From assembly GCA_934098435.1 (NCBI GenBank), contig CAKOOV010000001.1:1-64000 (forward strand): a DNA stretch of 64,000 nucleotides, written 5' to 3'. The stretch is from an uncultured Bacilli bacterium (GTDB lineage: Bacteria > Bacillota_I > Bacilli_A > RF39 > UBA660). This document shows, piece after piece, positions 57,088 to 64,000 of the stretch; positions within the stretch are counted from its first letter, which is position 1, and the number at the start of each line of letters is the position of its first letter. The notes under the pieces were generated by a model, which searched no databases, was not told where the DNA came from, and saw only the letters and a program-made list of their open reading frames with translations. A program made the position numbers and the translations under genes.

Positions 57088-58918
57088 TGTATTGTTTCTT
57101 TAAATATACTAGCAATATTGATATGTCAGAAGGGTTTACACCACTTATTCTTATTGCTTGAGCTATATTTAATGGTCTTATTTCTTTTAATTTTTGTCTT
57201 GCTTCACTAGCTAAATTTGGTATTTTATCATAATCTATATCTTCTGGAATTTGTTTTTCACTGTTTTTTAGCATTTTTTCTGCTTCGCGTTCTACTTTCT
57301 TTATGTATCCTTCATATTTTATTTGTATTTCTACTTCTTCTATGACATCGTCGGTGTAATTTAAATCTAAATTATATGTTTCTATTATTGCTTTTAGGTT
57401 TGATGTGGGATTTTTTAAATAATCATATACTGATGTTGTTACTCTTCTTTTTTCGTTGTCTACTTTTATCTTTGTTTCTTTTAGTATGTTTTTTAACTCT
57501 TCAATATTATTCTTTTTGTTTATAAATTTATCATACTTTTCACCATTTATTAGCCCTACTTTGTGGCCATATTCTCTTAATCTTAAATCACTATTATCGT
57601 GTCTTAATAGTAATCTATATTCTGCTCGTGATGTTAACATACGATATGGTTCTTTTGTTCCTTTTGTTACTAAGTCGTCAATCAGTACGCCTGTATAAGC
57701 TTCATTTCTTTTTAGAATTAATGGTTCTTTATTTTCTAATTTTAATGAGGCATTTATTCCCGCTATTAATCCTTGACATGCTGCTTCTTCATAACCGCTA
57801 GTTCCATTTATTTGACCAGCAGTAAACAATCCATTTAATACTTTGGTTTCTAGACTCGGCTTTACTTGTGTTGGATAGATGGCATCATATTCTATGGCAT
57901 AGGCATACCTTAATATTTTGGCATTTTCTAATCCTGGTAGAGAGTGAACCATTTTTTCTTGTATTTCTTTTGGCATGCTTGTAGAGAAGCCTTGAAGATA
58001 TATATCATCATAGTATAGACTTTCTGGTTCTAAGAATAATTGATGCTTATCTTTATCACTAAACCTTACCATTTTATCTTCTATGGACGGACAATACCTA
58101 GGGCCAATACCTGTTATATCGTCTAATCCTCCATACATACTTGATTTGTTTAGATTATCATATATTATTTTTTTTGTCTCTTCTGTTGTATATATTAAGT
58201 AGCATGGCTGTTGCGTGTTTATATCATATACTGGTTTATTAGTATGAGAAAATGTATAATATTGTTTATCTCCGTCTTCTCTTTTTGCTTTAGTGAAATC
58301 TATAGTGCTTCTATCTATTCGTGGTGGAGTTCCAGTTTTTAATCTTAATATCTTAAATCCATACTTTTTTAAGTTATCTGATAAATGCATTGATGGTTTT
58401 TCATTGTGTGGCCCACTTCTTGTTCTAGTGTTTCCTATTAAAATATCTGATTTTAAGTAAGTCCCTGTTGTTAATATAACGGCATTTGATGTTATATTCT
58501 CTCCTGTAGCTAATACTATTCCATATACAGTATCATTTTTTACTATTAAGTCTTCAACCATGGCTTCTTTAATAGTTAGATTTTTTTCTTGCCTCAATAG
58601 TTTTAACATTTCTTTTGGATATGTTATTTTATCTGCTTGAGCACGAAGTGATTTTACTGCTGGACCTTTGGCATAATTTAACATCTTCATTTGAATTAAT
58701 GTTTTATCTGCTACTTCACCCATTACACCACCCAAAGCATCTATTTCTCTTACTATTATTCCTTTAGCGGATCCTCCTATAGATGGATTGCATGGCATTG
58801 TCGCTATGTTATTTATATTTCCTGTTACTAATAGGGTTTTATGTCCTTTTCTAGCTGATGCCATAGCTGCCTCACATCCGGCATGGCCTCCCCCTACTAC
58901 TATTATTTCGTAATTCAT
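57080..58918 (-). CDS. mnmG: tRNA uridine-34 modification enzyme MnmG
   Basis: A 612-residue FAD protein (GidA) that with MnmE installs the (carboxymethyl)aminomethyl group at wobble U34. FAD fingerprint VVGGGHAGCEAAMASARKG at the start, then the family motifs CNPSIGG and LKTGTPPRID, and the C-terminal helical domain for MnmE binding. 10 bases after mnmE; normal length. Confidence 0.97.
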   Translation of the reverse strand: MNYEIIVVGGGHAGCEAAMASARKGHKTLLVTGNINNIATMPCNPSIGGSAKGIIVREIDALGGVMGEVADKTLIQMKMLNYAKGPAVKSLRAQADKITYPKEMLKLLRQEKNLTIKEAMVEDLIVKNDTVYGIVLATGENITSNAVILTTGTYLKSDILIGNTRTRSGPHNEKPSMHLSDNLKKYGFKILRLKTGTPPRIDRSTIDFTKAKREDGDKQYYTFSHTNKPVYDINTQQPCYLIYTTEETKKIIYDNLNKSSMYGGLDDITGIGPRYCPSIEDKMVRFSDKDKHQLFLEPESLYYDDIYLQGFSTSMPKEIQEKMVHSLPGLENAKILRYAYAIEYDAIYPTQVKPSLETKVLNGLFTAGQINGTSGYEEAACQGLIAGINASLKLENKEPLILKRNEAYTGVLIDDLVTKGTKEPYRMLTSRAEYRLLLRHDNSDLRLREYGHKVGLINGEKYDKFINKKNNIEELKNILKETKIKVDNEKRRVTTSVYDYLKNPTSNLKAIIETYNLDLNYTDDVIEEVEIQIKYEGYIKKVEREAEKMLKNSEKQIPEDIDYDKIPNLASEARQKLKEIRPLNIAQAIRISGVNPSDISILLVYLKKQYNE

Positions 58919-58928
58919 ATGTTTACAC

Positions 58929-60275
58929 CTACTTTCCTAAACAGAAACGACTAAATAGTTCATCTAGTAATTCATCAGTATATGTCTCCCCTATTATTTC
59001 TCCTAAGTTATTCCATGCATCTTTAAGATGAAATTCTACAATATCTATTGGACTATTATTATTTATTTCTTTTATACTTTCATTTATATTACTTAGAGAT
59101 TTTTGTAAAAGACTAATACTTCTTGCATTTGACATATATGTTAAGTCGCTTGTTTCTAATTCTCCTAAATTGAATAATCTTTTTATTTCGTTTTTTATTT
59201 TTTCTATACCGATATTTTCTTTTGCTGATATTTCTATATAATTATCTAAGACGCTTTTATCTAATTTGCTTTCTAGATCTATTTTATTTATTACTATTAT
59301 TTTCTTTTTATCTTTTAATTTTTCTAATAATTCTTTCTCTTCTGTTGTTATTTCTTCATTGTTGTTTAAAATAAATATTACTAAGTCTGCTTCATTTATT
59401 ATTGCTAAGCTTTTTTCTATACCTATTTTTTCTACGATGTCATTAGACTCTCTAATACCAGCTGTATCTATGATATTTAAAATTACATTATCTAATATTA
59501 TAGTTCCTTCTACTATGTCTCTTGTAGTTCCGGGAACATTTGTAACTATTGCTTTTTCTTCTTCTAATAATGAATTTAAGAGACTACTTTTTCCAACATT
59601 TGGTTTGCCTATGATACCTACTTTTATGCCTTCTTTTATTACTTTACTGTCTTCGGACTTTTTTATTATTTGTTCTAATTTTTCTTTGAATTTTTGTATT
59701 TCTGGTAATATTTTTTCATTTGTCAAAACTTCGATGTCTTCATATTCTGGATAGTCTATATTTACTTCGATATTGCTTATGATACCTACTATATCACTGC
59801 GAAGTTCTTTTATTAAGTTGGATGTTTCGCCAGTTAATGTATTTAATGATATTTTTCTCGCTTTTTCTGATTTTGATGATATTAAATCCATAGTGGCTTC
59901 TGCTTCTAATAGGTCTATTCTTCCATTTAAAAAAGCTCTTTTAGTAAATTCTCCAGGTTCTGCTAATCTCGCACCATTATTTAAAATTATTTCTAATACT
60001 TTATTAGTAGTAGCTATTCCTCCATGACAATTTATTTCAACAACATCTTCTTTAGTGAATGTTTTAGGGGATTTCATTACACTTACTAAAACTTCATCTA
60101 TTTTATTATTATTATTTTTTATATAGCCGTAATGAATGGTATGTGTTTCTACTTTAGTTAAATCTTTTGTAAATACTTTGCTAGCTATTTTTAAAGATTC
60201 AGGGCCGCTTAATCTTATTATTGATATTGCTCCTATGCCAGTAGTTGTTGATATGGCTGCTATGGTATCATTCAT
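58929..60275 (-). CDS. mnmE: tRNA modification GTPase MnmE
   Basis: A 448-residue potassium-dependent GTPase, partner of MnmG. An N-terminal tetrahydrofolate-binding domain, then the G domain with GKPNVGKSSLLN, GTTRD, DTAGIR and NKID, and the C-terminal CLGK, whose cysteine is the family hallmark. Standard order mnmE-mnmG-rsmG-noc. Confidence 0.97.
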   Translation of the reverse strand: MNDTIAAISTTTGIGAISIIRLSGPESLKIASKVFTKDLTKVETHTIHYGYIKNNNNKIDEVLVSVMKSPKTFTKEDVVEINCHGGIATTNKVLEIILNNGARLAEPGEFTKRAFLNGRIDLLEAEATMDLISSKSEKARKISLNTLTGETSNLIKELRSDIVGIISNIEVNIDYPEYEDIEVLTNEKILPEIQKFKEKLEQIIKKSEDSKVIKEGIKVGIIGKPNVGKSSLLNSLLEEEKAIVTNVPGTTRDIVEGTIILDNVILNIIDTAGIRESNDIVEKIGIEKSLAIINEADLVIFILNNNEEITTEEKELLEKLKDKKKIIVINKIDLESKLDKSVLDNYIEISAKENIGIEKIKNEIKRLFNLGELETSDLTYMSNARSISLLQKSLSNINESIKEINNNSPIDIVEFHLKDAWNNLGEIIGETYTDELLDELFSRFCLGK

Positions 60276-60336
60276 AATACATTCCTTCTTTCCTCCTTAG
60301 TATTTTAGCACAATTATAGAAAAAAGAAAAGAATTA

Positions 60337-61194
60337 TTATTTATATAACTCTATTTCATTATTTTTATATGCTGTTAATATATTGTTCCATATAGTTGAT
60401 TCAACGAATCTGGCTTTTTTAGGATGAACTAAATATCTTAATTGTAATGATATATGATCATCTTCTACTTTTGTATATATTATTGGTTCATAATGGTTAT
60501 AATATATACGATAATTATTAGTTACATTATTAATTTGCTTTTTTAACTTAGCTGGTACCTTTTTTAATATCTCATTGGAGTTAACTATTTTATAGATAGT
60601 ACTTTTTGTTTTTACTAGATCACAATCTAAAGGAACATTGATTGTGATTTCATCCCAAATATATTTAAAGGCTTTATTATAATTTCTTAATGGATAATGA
60701 AATATTATTGAATTTGGTAAGTGAATAATTATGCCTGTACTTTGACCTGATAAGGCATTGTTATCTACTTCTAATATTTCAAAATTCATGGCTTTTATAT
60801 TTACTACATCACCTTTATATTCATCTATTTCAATACGATCTTCAACTTCAAATGGTTTATTTATTTTAATGTATACGCCACAGAAGAAATTAAATATTAA
60901 ATCTCTTAAGGCTATTGTAAAAGCTGCAGATATTACACTTATAAATGTTAAGGCGTCTTTAATAAATCTGCTCCAAATGATGATTAAAATACTGTACATT
61001 ATTATTTTAATTATTAATTTAAATTTTTGTGTATAATTATATTCTTTTTTATCATCCTTTGTCTTCTTTAATAATTTTATTCCTATTTTTTCTATAATGG
61101 ATATTATTAATATACATATAATTGTTTTTATTGTTAATTGGACATAAATATTGTTCAATTTTGAAATTTCTATTAATTCATTTATATAATTCAT
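60337..61194 (-). CDS. MscS-family small-conductance mechanosensitive channel
   Basis: About 285 residues. Three membrane segments (about 18-100), with the pore helix and the following IKINKPFEVEDRIEIDEYKGD stretch that marks MscS beta domains (here given as two pieces: KINKPFEVEDRIEID, EYKGDV). It would open under membrane tension to release solutes. The start at 61194 has AAGGAGAAAGG ahead; the longer frame to 61257 has none. It is inserted between jag and mnmE, which adjoin each other in Bacillus. Confidence 0.85.
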   Translation of the reverse strand: MNYINELIEISKLNNIYVQLTIKTIICILIISIIEKIGIKLLKKTKDDKKEYNYTQKFKLIIKIIMYSILIIIWSRFIKDALTFISVISAAFTIALRDLIFNFFCGVYIKINKPFEVEDRIEIDEYKGDVVNIKAMNFEILEVDNNALSGQSTGIIIHLPNSIIFHYPLRNYNKAFKYIWDEITINVPLDCDLVKTKSTIYKIVNSNEILKKVPAKLKKQINNVTNNYRIYYNHYEPIIYTKVEDDHISLQLRYLVHPKKARFVESTIWNNILTAYKNNEIELYK

Positions 61195-61268
61195 TTTCCT
61201 TTCTCCTTTCTTTTTGAAACAACAATTATAGCACATTGCTTTATTATATGCAAGCACTTAAACAATAA

Positions 61269-61290
61269 TAAAAAGAAGATTACTCTTCTT
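61269..61290 (-). terminator. terminator overlapping the jag stop
   Basis: AAGAAGA / TCTTCTT stem with GTAA loop, T-rich tail on the minus strand. Confidence 0.65.
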
Positions 61291-61888
61291 TTAATTTTAT
61301 TACTACTTTTCTATTTGGCTCTTCACCAATTGATTCTGTATATACAAATTTATCATCTGCTAAAACTGAATGAACTATTCTTCTTTCGTAAGAATTCATA
61401 CTGTCCATGGTTACTTCTGTTTTAGTTTTATGTGCTTCTCTAGCTAACCTCTTGGCAAGTATTTCAATACTTTTGACTCTTTTTTCTTTATAATTTCCTA
61501 CATCTATAATTATTGATAAATGTTCTTTTAATTTTGAATTTACCATTTGTCTTATTATTAATTGTAATGCTGCTACATTTTTTCCATTTTTTCCAATCAG
61601 GATTGAATTATTATCTGAAAAGATGGTTATAGAAATACCATTATCTCTTCTTCTTACTTCTAAATTTGATTCTGCATTCATTAGCTTTGTTATTTTATTT
61701 ATGGTATCTTTAATAAAAGATATTATTTCATTTATATTTAGAACCTCTATTTCAACTGACTTTTTTAATAAGCCTGATTTTTCTGTAATATTATTTATTA
61801 TTAGATCTTCTTCACTTATTTTTAATTCTTCCAGTGCCAATTCAACAGCAGCTTCTTTTGTTTTTCCTTCAAATGTATATGTCTTCAT
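61280..61888 (-). CDS. jag: RNA-binding protein Jag/KhpB
   Basis: A 202-residue protein with an N-terminal Jag-N domain (about 1-55), a KH domain with IGKNGKNVAALQLIIRQM at about 98-115, and an R3H domain with MNSYERRIVHSVLAD. Jag/KhpB binds RNA with KhpA and affects cell elongation and division. It starts at the last base of yidC, its usual neighbour. Confidence 0.93.
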   Translation of the reverse strand: MKTYTFEGKTKEAAVELALEELKISEEDLIINNITEKSGLLKKSVEIEVLNINEIISFIKDTINKITKLMNAESNLEVRRRDNGISITIFSDNNSILIGKNGKNVAALQLIIRQMVNSKLKEHLSIIIDVGNYKEKRVKSIEILAKRLAREAHKTKTEVTMDSMNSYERRIVHSVLADDKFVYTESIGEEPNRKVVIKLKEE

Positions 61889-62838
61889 TACTTCTTAGCC
61901 TTCTTTCCTTCAACTAGTTTATTTTGAACTACAGTAAACATTGATGAAGTTATCCAATATAATCCTAATGCTACTGGTAAACTAAATGCTGCTATGGCTA
62001 TCATTGCTAGCATAAAGTAAATTGTACCTTTCATTTGTCCTTGCATAGCTGTTTGATCTTTTAATGTTTTTCTAAATGATAGATATGATGTTCCCAATAT
62101 TAGTAATAAGAATATTAAATATGCGTACCAATTGCTAGAAAATAATCCACGAGACATTGTTGTTCCCATATCTAAACTTAAAAATTTATTTTCAAATATC
62201 ACTGGAGTTCTATTTATGGCCTCTAAGTATGCAAATAATAGTGGTATTTGGATAAAAGATAATAAGCAACTTGAAAATGGATTTATTTTATTTTTTTGAT
62301 AAATCATCATCATTTCTTCTGCTTTTCTTTTTTGATCTTCTTCACTTGTTCTATTTTTATACTTAGTTTCTAATTTTGTCAACTGAGGTTGAATTTCTTT
62401 TAATTTTTCTGATTGCATGGCTGTTTTTTTAGTAAATGGTGCTAATATCAATCTTATTGCTAAGCCTGATAATATTATAGCCATACCGTTTGCTAAGCCT
62501 TTGCTTAGGTTTATATTGGTTAATAATGCGCCAACTTTTATTAGTAGCCAAGCAAGTGGCTTTACAAATATTGTTGTCCATAAACCTTCATAATTATCAA
62601 ATGGTTTGAAGTTTTCACAAACTGGTAGTTTGTCTGTATCTACTCCATTTTCTTTATATAGTTCTATTACTTTTTCTTCGGTTGGTCTACATAAAACATT
62701 CTCTGTTAAAGTTTTTCCGGTGTCTTCAAATTTTACTGCTTTTTTATTTTCATCTGTTAATGTTTTTGTACAACCAGTAAGCATTATTAAACTTATTATT
62801 AATAGTAGTATTTTTGCATTTTTCCTTTTTTGTTTCAA
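61888..62838 (-). CDS. yidC: membrane protein insertase YidC/SpoIIIJ
   Basis: About 316 residues: lipoprotein signal with lipobox LMLTGC (about residues 17-22), then the five-helix insertase core with LAPFTKKTAMQSEKLKE and FSCLLSFIQIPLLFAYLEAI. It inserts membrane proteins with SecYEG; the SpoIIIJ form is also needed in spore development. Start taken at TTG 62838, 6 bases after AGGTG and directly after the rnpA stop; the longer GTG reading overlaps rnpA. Confidence 0.94.
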   Translation of the reverse strand: MKQKRKNAKILLLIISLIMLTGCTKTLTDENKKAVKFEDTGKTLTENVLCRPTEEKVIELYKENGVDTDKLPVCENFKPFDNYEGLWTTIFVKPLAWLLIKVGALLTNINLSKGLANGMAIILSGLAIRLILAPFTKKTAMQSEKLKEIQPQLTKLETKYKNRTSEEDQKRKAEEMMMIYQKNKINPFSSCLLSFIQIPLLFAYLEAINRTPVIFENKFLSLDMGTTMSRGLFSSNWYAYLIFLLLILGTSYLSFRKTLKDQTAMQGQMKGTIYFMLAMIAIAAFSLPVALGLYWITSSMFTVVQNKLVEGKKAKK

Positions 62839-62839
62839 A

Positions 62840-63166
62840 TTAATCACCTATACTTTTTATTAGTTTTAACAATTCTTTTTCCATATCGCTATACGTTAAT
62901 TCTAATATTCCTTTCCTAACAATTATAACATAGTCATAACCATTTTGTATAGTATTTTTGTTATTATCGATAATGTTTTTAATCCTTCTTTTTATTTTAT
63001 TTCTTCCAACAGCTGTATCTGTTTTCTTTGGTACTGTAATACCATATCTATTATCTTTGTTATTTTTTCGATAATAGATACTGAAGCATTTACTTTTTTT
63101 GGCATTACCTAAATTTATTATCTCTGTATATTCACGAGATGATTTTATTATATCTATTTTTTTCAT
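62840..63166 (-). CDS. rnpA: ribonuclease P protein component
   Basis: A 108-residue basic protein that helps RNase P RNA bind pre-tRNA. The RNR-type signature lies in TAVGRNKIKRRIKN at about 52-65. No clear ribosome-binding sequence precedes the ATG; initiation may depend on coupling to rpmH, 30 bases upstream. Confidence 0.94.
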   Translation of the reverse strand: MKKIDIIKSSREYTEIINLGNAKKSKCFSIYYRKNNKDNRYGITVPKKTDTAVGRNKIKRRIKNIIDNNKNTIQNGYDYVIIVRKGILELTYSDMEKELLKLIKSIGD

Positions 63167-63196
63167 ATTAGATAAAAAGAAAAAAAGAAAACAAAA

Positions 63197-63319
63197 TTAT
63201 GCACATAATTTTTTTCTTTTTTTAGCTCTTCTTTTCTTTAAAACATTACCTTTAACTCTAGCAAAGAAACCATGTTTTTTTGCTTTTTTTCTATTATTTG
63301 GTTGATAAGTTCTTTTCAT
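63197..63319 (-). CDS. rpmH: 50S ribosomal protein L34
   Basis: A 40-residue, highly basic protein, starting MKRTYQPNNRKKAKKHGFFA and continuing with Arg/Lys-rich helix; slightly shorter than the usual 44 residues and ending KKLCA. GGAGGTG ribosome site. First gene of the rpmH-rnpA-yidC-jag run that normally borders the replication origin. Confidence 0.95.
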   Translation of the reverse strand: MKRTYQPNNRKKAKKHGFFARVKGNVLKKRRAKKRKKLCA

Positions 63320-63352
63320 TATATAATACACCTCCAAGTCAAATGCTACTTT

Positions 63353-63381
63353 ATTATATATTTTAATTTTAATTATGTCAA
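63353..63381 (-). promoter_or_regulatory. rpmH operon promoter
   Basis: Consensus TTGACA (63381-63376), 17-base spacer and TATAAT (63358-63353) on the minus strand: the strongest promoter match in the window. Confidence 0.9.
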
Positions 63382-63472
63382 GTGATTTTGAAATTTTTAT
63401 ATGTGTTGTTTGATATTGTTTTTATTGATATTATAAAATATTTAAAAAGCTCTTTCTTTTTTTGACTTTTTT

Positions 63473-63481
63473 TGATACAAT
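63473..63481 (+). promoter_or_regulatory. extended -10 promoter element for soj/parA
   Basis: TGATACAAT, an extended -10 form, lies 28 bases before the ATG at 63509; no good -35 is seen. Confidence 0.4.
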
Positions 63482-63508
63482 TGTAATTGAGGAAAATAAG
63501 GTGACATT

Positions 63509-64000
63509 ATGGGAAAAATTATTGCAATTGTAAACCAAAAGGGTGGTGTTGGCAAAACCACTACTAGTATAAATTTATCTGCTTCTTTAGGAGTTTTAAA
63601 TAAAAAAGTTTTACTTGTTGATTTAGATCCGCAAGGAAATGCCACTACAGGTGTTGGCGTTGATAAAGGGGATATTTCTAGTAGTATTTATGAAGTTCTT
63701 ACTATGAAGAATGATATTAATAGTTCTATTATTAAAACAAAAAGTAAAAATTTATATTTATTACCTGCTTATCTAAATTTGGCTGGTGTAGATATGGAAC
63801 TTATAGAGCTTGAAAGAAAAGCTAAAGAAACTGGAATAAAATTCAACAGAGTAACTAGACTTAAAGATGAACTTAGCAAGGTTAAGGATGAATATGATTT
63901 TATTTTAATTGATTGTCCTCCTAGTCTTGGTATTCTTACTACTAATGCATTAGCAGCTGCTGATTCAGTACTTATTCCTGTACAATGCGAATATTTTGCT
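63509..64000 (+). CDS. soj: ParA/Soj chromosome-partitioning ATPase, C-terminus cut by window edge
   Basis: 164 residues are visible. Deviant Walker A KGGVGKTTTSIN at about 11-22, LLVDLDPQGNATTG, and IDCPPSLG (Walker B) are typical of Soj. It would segregate the origin with Spo0J and regulate DnaA. AAGGTGA ribosome site. It is divergent from rpmH, where dnaA often lies. Confidence 0.95.
   Translation, partial: MGKIIAIVNQKGGVGKTTTSINLSASLGVLNKKVLLVDLDPQGNATTGVGVDKGDISSSIYEVLTMKNDINSSIIKTKSKNLYLLPAYLNLAGVDMELIELERKAKETGIKFNRVTRLKDELSKVKDEYDFILIDCPPSLGILTTNALAAADSVLIPVQCEYFA

Noticed and set aside
63197..63205. TTATGCACA, a match to the DnaA-box consensus, at the end of rpmH
   Set aside because: It encodes the last codons of L34 and stands alone; no second box is visible in 63,200-63,510, so I do not call an origin here.

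Overview
This is a chromosomal segment of a very AT-rich, low-GC Gram-positive bacterium. Gene content and order are those of Firmicutes/Bacilli: the mnmE-mnmG-rsmG-noc block next to rpmH-rnpA-yidC-jag, the rlmN-prpC-prkC-rsgA-rpe block, yqeG-yqeH, mrnC-rlmB and tsaE-tsaB-rimI-tsaD. The cell is walled (murA, amidases, VanY-type carboxypeptidase, an LtaS-like enzyme, a sortase-signal protein). It carries spore-formation genes: an uninterrupted sigK, spoIIR, a cwlD-like amidase and a KinB-like kinase behind three Spo0A-box-like repeats. TGG is used for Trp and TGA occurs as a stop, so the standard bacterial code fits. An uncultured gut-type Bacilli lineage (Erysipelotrichales/RF39-like) is my guess; the sequence does not fix the taxon.

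Layout. Positions 1-6,000 are accessory: a partial zinc-ribbon membrane protein, a frameshifted tandem-HTH regulator, a coiled-coil protein, a HerA-type ATPase, two CFI-box proteins sharing a 315-bp inverted duplication, and a truncated phage BRO-N gene. Positions 6,100-23,000 are mostly housekeeping (uvrA, a SigH-like sigma, rlmB, mrnC, yqeH/yqeG, sigK, rpe, rsgA, prkC, prpC, rlmN). Positions 23,000-30,300 hold a metal-efflux operon with its ArsR repressor and operator, an AbiE-type toxin-antitoxin pair, and duplicated zinc-ribbon/OB-fold proteins facing an XRE regulator. Positions 30,300-43,200 hold pcrA, a holin-amidase pair, a sortase-anchored protein, the tsa operon, an Abi/HEPN gene followed by an HtrA protease, cwlD, a nucleoside kinase and clpP. 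Positions 43,200-51,700 are signalling: a KinB-like kinase, an EIIB-like protein without its cysteine, a split agr quorum-sensing locus (agrBD on one strand, agrA-agrC on the other, meeting tail to tail) and an LtaS-like phosphotransferase. Positions 51,700-63,400 run towards the origin: rpmE, murA, mntP, spoIIR, noc, rsmG, mnmG, mnmE, mscS, jag, yidC, rnpA, rpmH. A soj/parA gene starts in the opposite direction at the window edge.

Strand bias is strong. From about 6 kb to 63.3 kb nearly everything is on the minus strand and then flips at rpmH/soj, as expected if the replication origin lies at or just beyond the right edge.

The least explained signal is a family of short hairpins at five intergenic sites. 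Stem sequences differ, but almost every copy keeps GAC before and GGC after a short loop. They come as tandem pairs or triplets, at four sites alongside a second hairpin type with GA/GA-like internal mismatches. Other noteworthy signals are the Spo0A-box array, RNA hairpins that appear to control spoIIR and murA, and a catalytically dead SGNH protein.
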